DNA of 46,220 nucleotides from Rhodospirillales bacterium (lineage in GTDB: Bacteria; Pseudomonadota; Alphaproteobacteria; ATCC43930; CGMCC-115725). This document shows, one piece after another, positions 43,843-46,220 of this stretch. Every line of letters starts with the position of its first letter. Positions within the stretch are counted from its first letter, which is position 1. The notes beneath the pieces were generated by a model that was not told where the DNA came from, searched no databases, and saw only the letters and a program-made list of their open reading frames with translations. The position numbers and the translations under genes are program-made. The stretch is from NCBI GenBank assembly GCA_019689675.1, contig JADGGZ010000005.1:1-46220 (forward strand). The letters are read 5' to 3'.

Positions 43843-44055
43843 CTACTTCTTCGAAGTGACCGCGCCGATCGCGGCGCCGCCGGCGCCGCCGATGAGGGCG
43901 CCCGCGACCCAGCTGCCGGTCACTGCACCGATGACGGCACCGCCGGCGGCGCCGAGCGCGCCGCCGGAAAGAGCGCGCTGCTCCCGCTCCGACATGTTCG
44001 AGCAGCCCGCGAGGGCGCCCAGGCAGATCAGCGCGACGACAACGTTCTTTCTCAT
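43843..44055 (-). CDS. Glycine-zipper lipoprotein
   Basis: 70 residues. MRKNVVVALICLGALAGC is a lipoprotein signal (lipobox LAGC, Cys-18), preceded by GGAGG. The mature part is dominated by two glycine-zipper segments (GGALGAAGGAVIGAVTG and GALIGGAGGAAIGAV), which can insert in membranes or self-associate. It lies 11 nt after the His-rich surface-antigen gene and ends in a terminator, so the two form a small unit. Confidence 0.85.
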   Translation of the reverse strand: MRKNVVVALICLGALAGCSNMSEREQRALSGGALGAAGGAVIGAVTGSWVAGALIGGAGGAAIGAVTSKK

Positions 44056-44066
44056 TCGTCCTCCGT

Positions 44067-44576
44067 TCAGCTCACGACTCGCCATGACCCGTCGGGCATG
44101 CGGCACGCGCGTCCGTAGACCATCTGCTCGCGGCCGCCGATCCATGCCCGGCTCTGGTATTCGCGACAGTAGTGCCCGCGCTCTTCCCAGCTGCGCATCG
44201 GCACGACCTCGTATTCTCCCCAGATCACGGGATAGCGATCGGGGACGTATTCCAGCACCTGCGCGACGCAGGCTCGGTCGATGTCGTCCATGCCGCGGAC
44301 GATCACGCCGCCGACCAGGACGCCGATGATGGCATCGGCCAGCGCGGCTCCGAGAAGGTCGCGGTGGCAGGTCCGCTCGCCGAGCCCGTACGGCATGACG
44401 TAGACGACCCGGTCGTCGTGCCGCTCGTGCTTGTGTTTGTGCTCGTGCTTGGCGCGCCAGCCGTGCGCCGGCGCCCAGGGCGGCGGATCGGCGCTCGCAG
44501 GCGCCGGCTGCAGCAGCGACACCGCGAGAAGCGGCGCTATCGCGGCTGCGGCAAGGCGGTGGAACAACTCGCGCAC
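44067..44576 (-). CDS. 17-kDa surface antigen-like exported protein with His-rich segment
   Basis: 169 residues from a GTG with GGGAGAAG upstream. A signal peptide (RLAAAAIAPLLAVSLLQPAPASA) is followed by a histidine-rich stretch (HEHKHKHERHDD, about 48-59), a small-residue hydrophobic segment (ALADAIIGVLVGGVIV) and a C-terminal domain ending CREYQSRAWIGGREQMVYGRACRMPDGSWRVVS. That ending is characteristic of the 17-kDa surface antigen family. The His-rich part could bind metal; this is an inference. Confidence 0.82.
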   Translation of the reverse strand: MRELFHRLAAAAIAPLLAVSLLQPAPASADPPPWAPAHGWRAKHEHKHKHERHDDRVVYVMPYGLGERTCHRDLLGAALADAIIGVLVGGVIVRGMDDIDRACVAQVLEYVPDRYPVIWGEYEVVPMRSWEERGHYCREYQSRAWIGGREQMVYGRACRMPDGSWRVVS

Positions 44577-44782
44577 GTCTTCTCCCACTCGAAGCGACGA
44601 AGGTCCGCGCGAACAACGCGCGCCGCGAGCGCAAAATTGCGCGTTTGCGGCGAAAATGCCTGTGGCTTTATTGCGCCCGAGTATTGCGTCAGCCACGGGT
44701 CGGGCATGTTTGTCAAGGACTTACCGGGCACGGCTCGGGCGTGCTACGTGCCGCCCTCGGCAATTTCCACTCGAGGAGGCTG
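44577..44782. other. 206-nt divergent intergenic region (surface antigen gene and bioY)
   Basis: It contains GCGCAA-AA-TTGCGC (44629-44642), an inverted repeat with 6-bp arms that could bind a regulator. I see no BioR-like TTATAGATAA box and no clear promoter for bioY. No gene is supported here. Confidence 0.35.
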
Positions 44783-45367
44783 ATGTCGATGACCGGTGCC
44801 GCCCCGCTGCTCGGGACGCTCGTAGCTCCGCTCCCATCCCGCGTCGCCCTGGCGAGCCGCATCGCGGCCGTTCTTCTCGGCACCGCGCTGCTCGCGCTTT
44901 CCGCCAAAGTGCAGGTGCCGTTCTGGCCGGTACCGATGACGATGCAGACCCTCGTCGTCCTGCTGATCGGGGCCGCGTACGGGTCGCGGCTCGGCGCCGC
45001 GACGGTGCTTCTCTACCTGGTCGAGGGGGGCGCCGGCTTGCCGGTCTTCGCCGGCGCTTCTGCCGGGCCGGCATATATCTTGGGCCCGACCGGAGGATAT
45101 CTCGTCGGCTTCGTCGGCGCCGCCTGGGTGACCGGTGCGCTCGCCGAACGCGGCTGGGACCGCTCGCCTCTTCTCGTCATTGTCGCGATGACGCTGGGGC
45201 ACGTCGTCCTCTTCTCGACGGGTGTCGCCTGGCTCGCGTTCCTGATCGGCGCCGATGCGGCGATCGCCAACGGGTTCCTGCCCTTCGTCGGCGCGACGGT
45301 GCTGAAGACGCTGCTCGCCGCCGCGCTCATCCGGGCCGCCTGGCGCGGCCGGGCGGCGCTCGGCTGA
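44783..45367 (+). CDS. bioY: BioY-family biotin transporter substrate-binding subunit
   Basis: 194 residues with about six membrane helices. AKVQVPFWPVPMTMQTLVVLLIGAAYGSRLGAATVLLYLVEGGAGLPVFAG is the BioY biotin-binding signature, followed by GPTGGYLVGF. It starts at an ATG behind CGAGGAGG. No bioM or bioN (ECF ATPase and T component) is adjacent; alphaproteobacterial BioY can take up biotin on its own. It ends 10 nt from the convergent ampG gene. Confidence 0.95.
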   Translation: MSMTGAAPLLGTLVAPLPSRVALASRIAAVLLGTALLALSAKVQVPFWPVPMTMQTLVVLLIGAAYGSRLGAATVLLYLVEGGAGLPVFAGASAGPAYILGPTGGYLVGFVGAAWVTGALAERGWDRSPLLVIVAMTLGHVVLFSTGVAWLAFLIGADAAIANGFLPFVGATVLKTLLAAALIRAAWRGRAALG

Positions 45368-45377
45368 GGAACGCGGG

Positions 45378-46220
45378 TCAGAGGGCCGGCTGCGCCGCGG
45401 CGAACCGGAAGCCGCCGCGGCGCATCAGCCACGCCACCATGAGCACGCCGGGCAGCGCGGCGACGGCCGTGAAAAGGAAGAACGGGATCCAGTCCGTCTG
45501 ATCGACGATCCAGCCTGCCGGGGCGGAGAGGAAACGGGTCGGCACCGCGGCGAGCGAGGAGAAGAGCGCGTACTGCGTCGCCGTGAACGACGTGTTGCAG
45601 AGATTCGAGAGGTAGGCGACGAACGCCGCCGAGCCCATCCCGCCGGTGAAGTTCTCGGCGAAGATCGTCACCGTCAGCATCATCGGATCGTGCCCCACCA
45701 TGGCCTGGACCGCGTAGGTGAGGTTCGAAAGCATCTGGAGGACGCCGCAGAAGAAGAGGGCGCGCAGGAGACCCAGCCTTGCGGCGAGCGCACCGCCGAC
45801 CGCCACCCCGGCGAGGGTCGCCGCGAGCCCGAAGACCTTGCTGATCGCGGCGATCTCCTCCTTCGAGAAGCCGAGCTCGAGGTAGAAGGGGTTCGCCATG
45901 GTGCCGGCCATGGCGTCGCCGAGCTTGTAGAGGACGATGAAGACGAGCACCGCGGCCCAGCCCGGGCGGCGCACGAAGTCGGCGAACGGCTCGACGACCG
46001 CGGCGCGCAGCGTCTCGATGAAGGTAGCGCGTCGTTGGTCGATGGCGGCGTGTGGCTCGGGGGTCAGCAGGACCGTCGCCATTCCGATCAGCATCAGCCC
46101 GGCCATGATCGAGTAGGCGGCGCTCCAGCCCGCGTGCTCCGCCGCGTAGAGGGCGCCGGCGCCGGAAGCGAGGAGGCCGAAGCGGTAGCCCCATTGCGTC
46201 GCCGCCGCGCCCGCTGCCTG
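45378..46220 (-). CDS. ampG: AmpG-type muropeptide permease (MFS), 5' end outside the window
   Basis: 281 codons are present, starting inside the protein at QAAGAAATQWGYRFG and running through about eight membrane helices to AAAQPAL. WGYRFGLLASGAGALY, LYKLGDAMAGTMANPFYLELGFSKEEIAAISKVFG and FTATQYALFSSLAAVPTRFLSAPAG are typical AmpG sequences. AmpG imports anhydro-muropeptides released by lytic transglycosylases such as the Slt encoded at 15-17 kb, for recycling. The start codon is beyond the right edge. Confidence 0.94.
   Translation of the reverse strand, partial: QAAGAAATQWGYRFGLLASGAGALYAAEHAGWSAAYSIMAGLMLIGMATVLLTPEPHAAIDQRRATFIETLRAAVVEPFADFVRRPGWAAVLVFIVLYKLGDAMAGTMANPFYLELGFSKEEIAAISKVFGLAATLAGVAVGGALAARLGLLRALFFCGVLQMLSNLTYAVQAMVGHDPMMLTVTIFAENFTGGMGSAAFVAYLSNLCNTSFTATQYALFSSLAAVPTRFLSAPAGWIVDQTDWIPFFLFTAVAALPGVLMVAWLMRRGGFRFAAAQPAL

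Noticed and set aside
44577-44782. A BioR operator upstream of bioY
   Set aside because: No TTATAGATAA-like sequence is present in the intergenic region.

Overview
The window is a compact, GC-rich chromosomal segment of an alphaproteobacterium. The gene set supports this: a sufBCDSU-T iron-sulfur cluster operon headed by an Rrf2-type regulator, a phasin, UbiK, HldD, a MidA-like methyltransferase next to lgt, a solitary BioY, a Rhizobium-type L-asparaginase and a 17-kDa-surface-antigen-like protein. The order cannot be fixed by reading alone; Rhodospirillales or Rhizobiales-like is my inference. I see no rRNA, tRNA, CRISPR array, insertion sequence, integrase or phage gene. Genes are tightly packed, with many ATGA or TGATG junctions, and several convergent pairs overlap at their 3' ends.

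Layout. 1-3.4 kb (minus): the start of an acyl-CoA dehydrogenase behind a complete polar amino-acid ABC transporter (binding protein, two permeases, ATPase). 3.5-4.6 kb: a CopD-like membrane protein converging on a DUF1194 (von Willebrand A-like) protein. 4.7-10.6 kb (plus): the Rrf2 regulator and sufB-C-D-S-U-T. 10.7-13.2 kb (plus): a DnaQ-like exonuclease, a small two-cysteine lipoprotein and a coiled-coil M23 peptidase. 13.3-17.1 kb (minus): a threonine dehydratase-like PLP enzyme, an alpha/beta hydrolase and a Slt-type lytic transglycosylase. 17.2-18.5 kb (plus): dapA-smpB. 18.5-19.8 kb (minus): a family 5-like uracil-DNA glycosylase and a NYN-domain protein.

19.9-24.0 kb: folK (plus), then hldD-lgt-midA-like-pgeF (minus). 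24.0-27.5 kb (plus): ubiK, a YbjN-domain gene, proC, a YbaK-like deacylase, a TetR regulator and the phasin gene. 27.5-29.4 kb (minus): rnk and speD-speE. 29.6-34.0 kb: a CBS-BON protein, a divergent YciA-type thioesterase, parE, a peroxiredoxin and a lipoprotein. 34.1-38.2 kb: a hydrolase/isochorismatase pair (minus), a RhlE-type helicase with a stand-alone RAM-domain protein (plus) and an EamA transporter (minus). 38.3-40.7 kb: a GYD protein, a second two-cysteine lipoprotein, a CsaA-like protein, an MBL-fold hydrolase and a DinB-like protein. 40.6-43.8 kb (minus): asparaginase, quinone oxidoreductase and methyltransferase. 43.8-46.2 kb: a glycine-zipper lipoprotein, a His-rich surface-antigen-like protein, bioY, and ampG running off the right edge.

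Most genes are housekeeping: Fe-S assembly, peptidoglycan metabolism and recycling (Slt, M23, AmpG, DapA), envelope biogenesis (Lgt, HldD), polyamines, PHA granules, and DNA/RNA metabolism. I did not find an obviously new multi-gene system. The items most worth a second look are: the near-perfect PhaR-type operator on the phasin promoter; two distant small lipoproteins that align without gaps around paired cysteines; a terminator-like hairpin with a U7 run directly before the rnk ribosome site; a perfect 24-bp terminator palindrome 16 nt before the asparaginase start; and an overlapping glycosylase/NYN gene pair.
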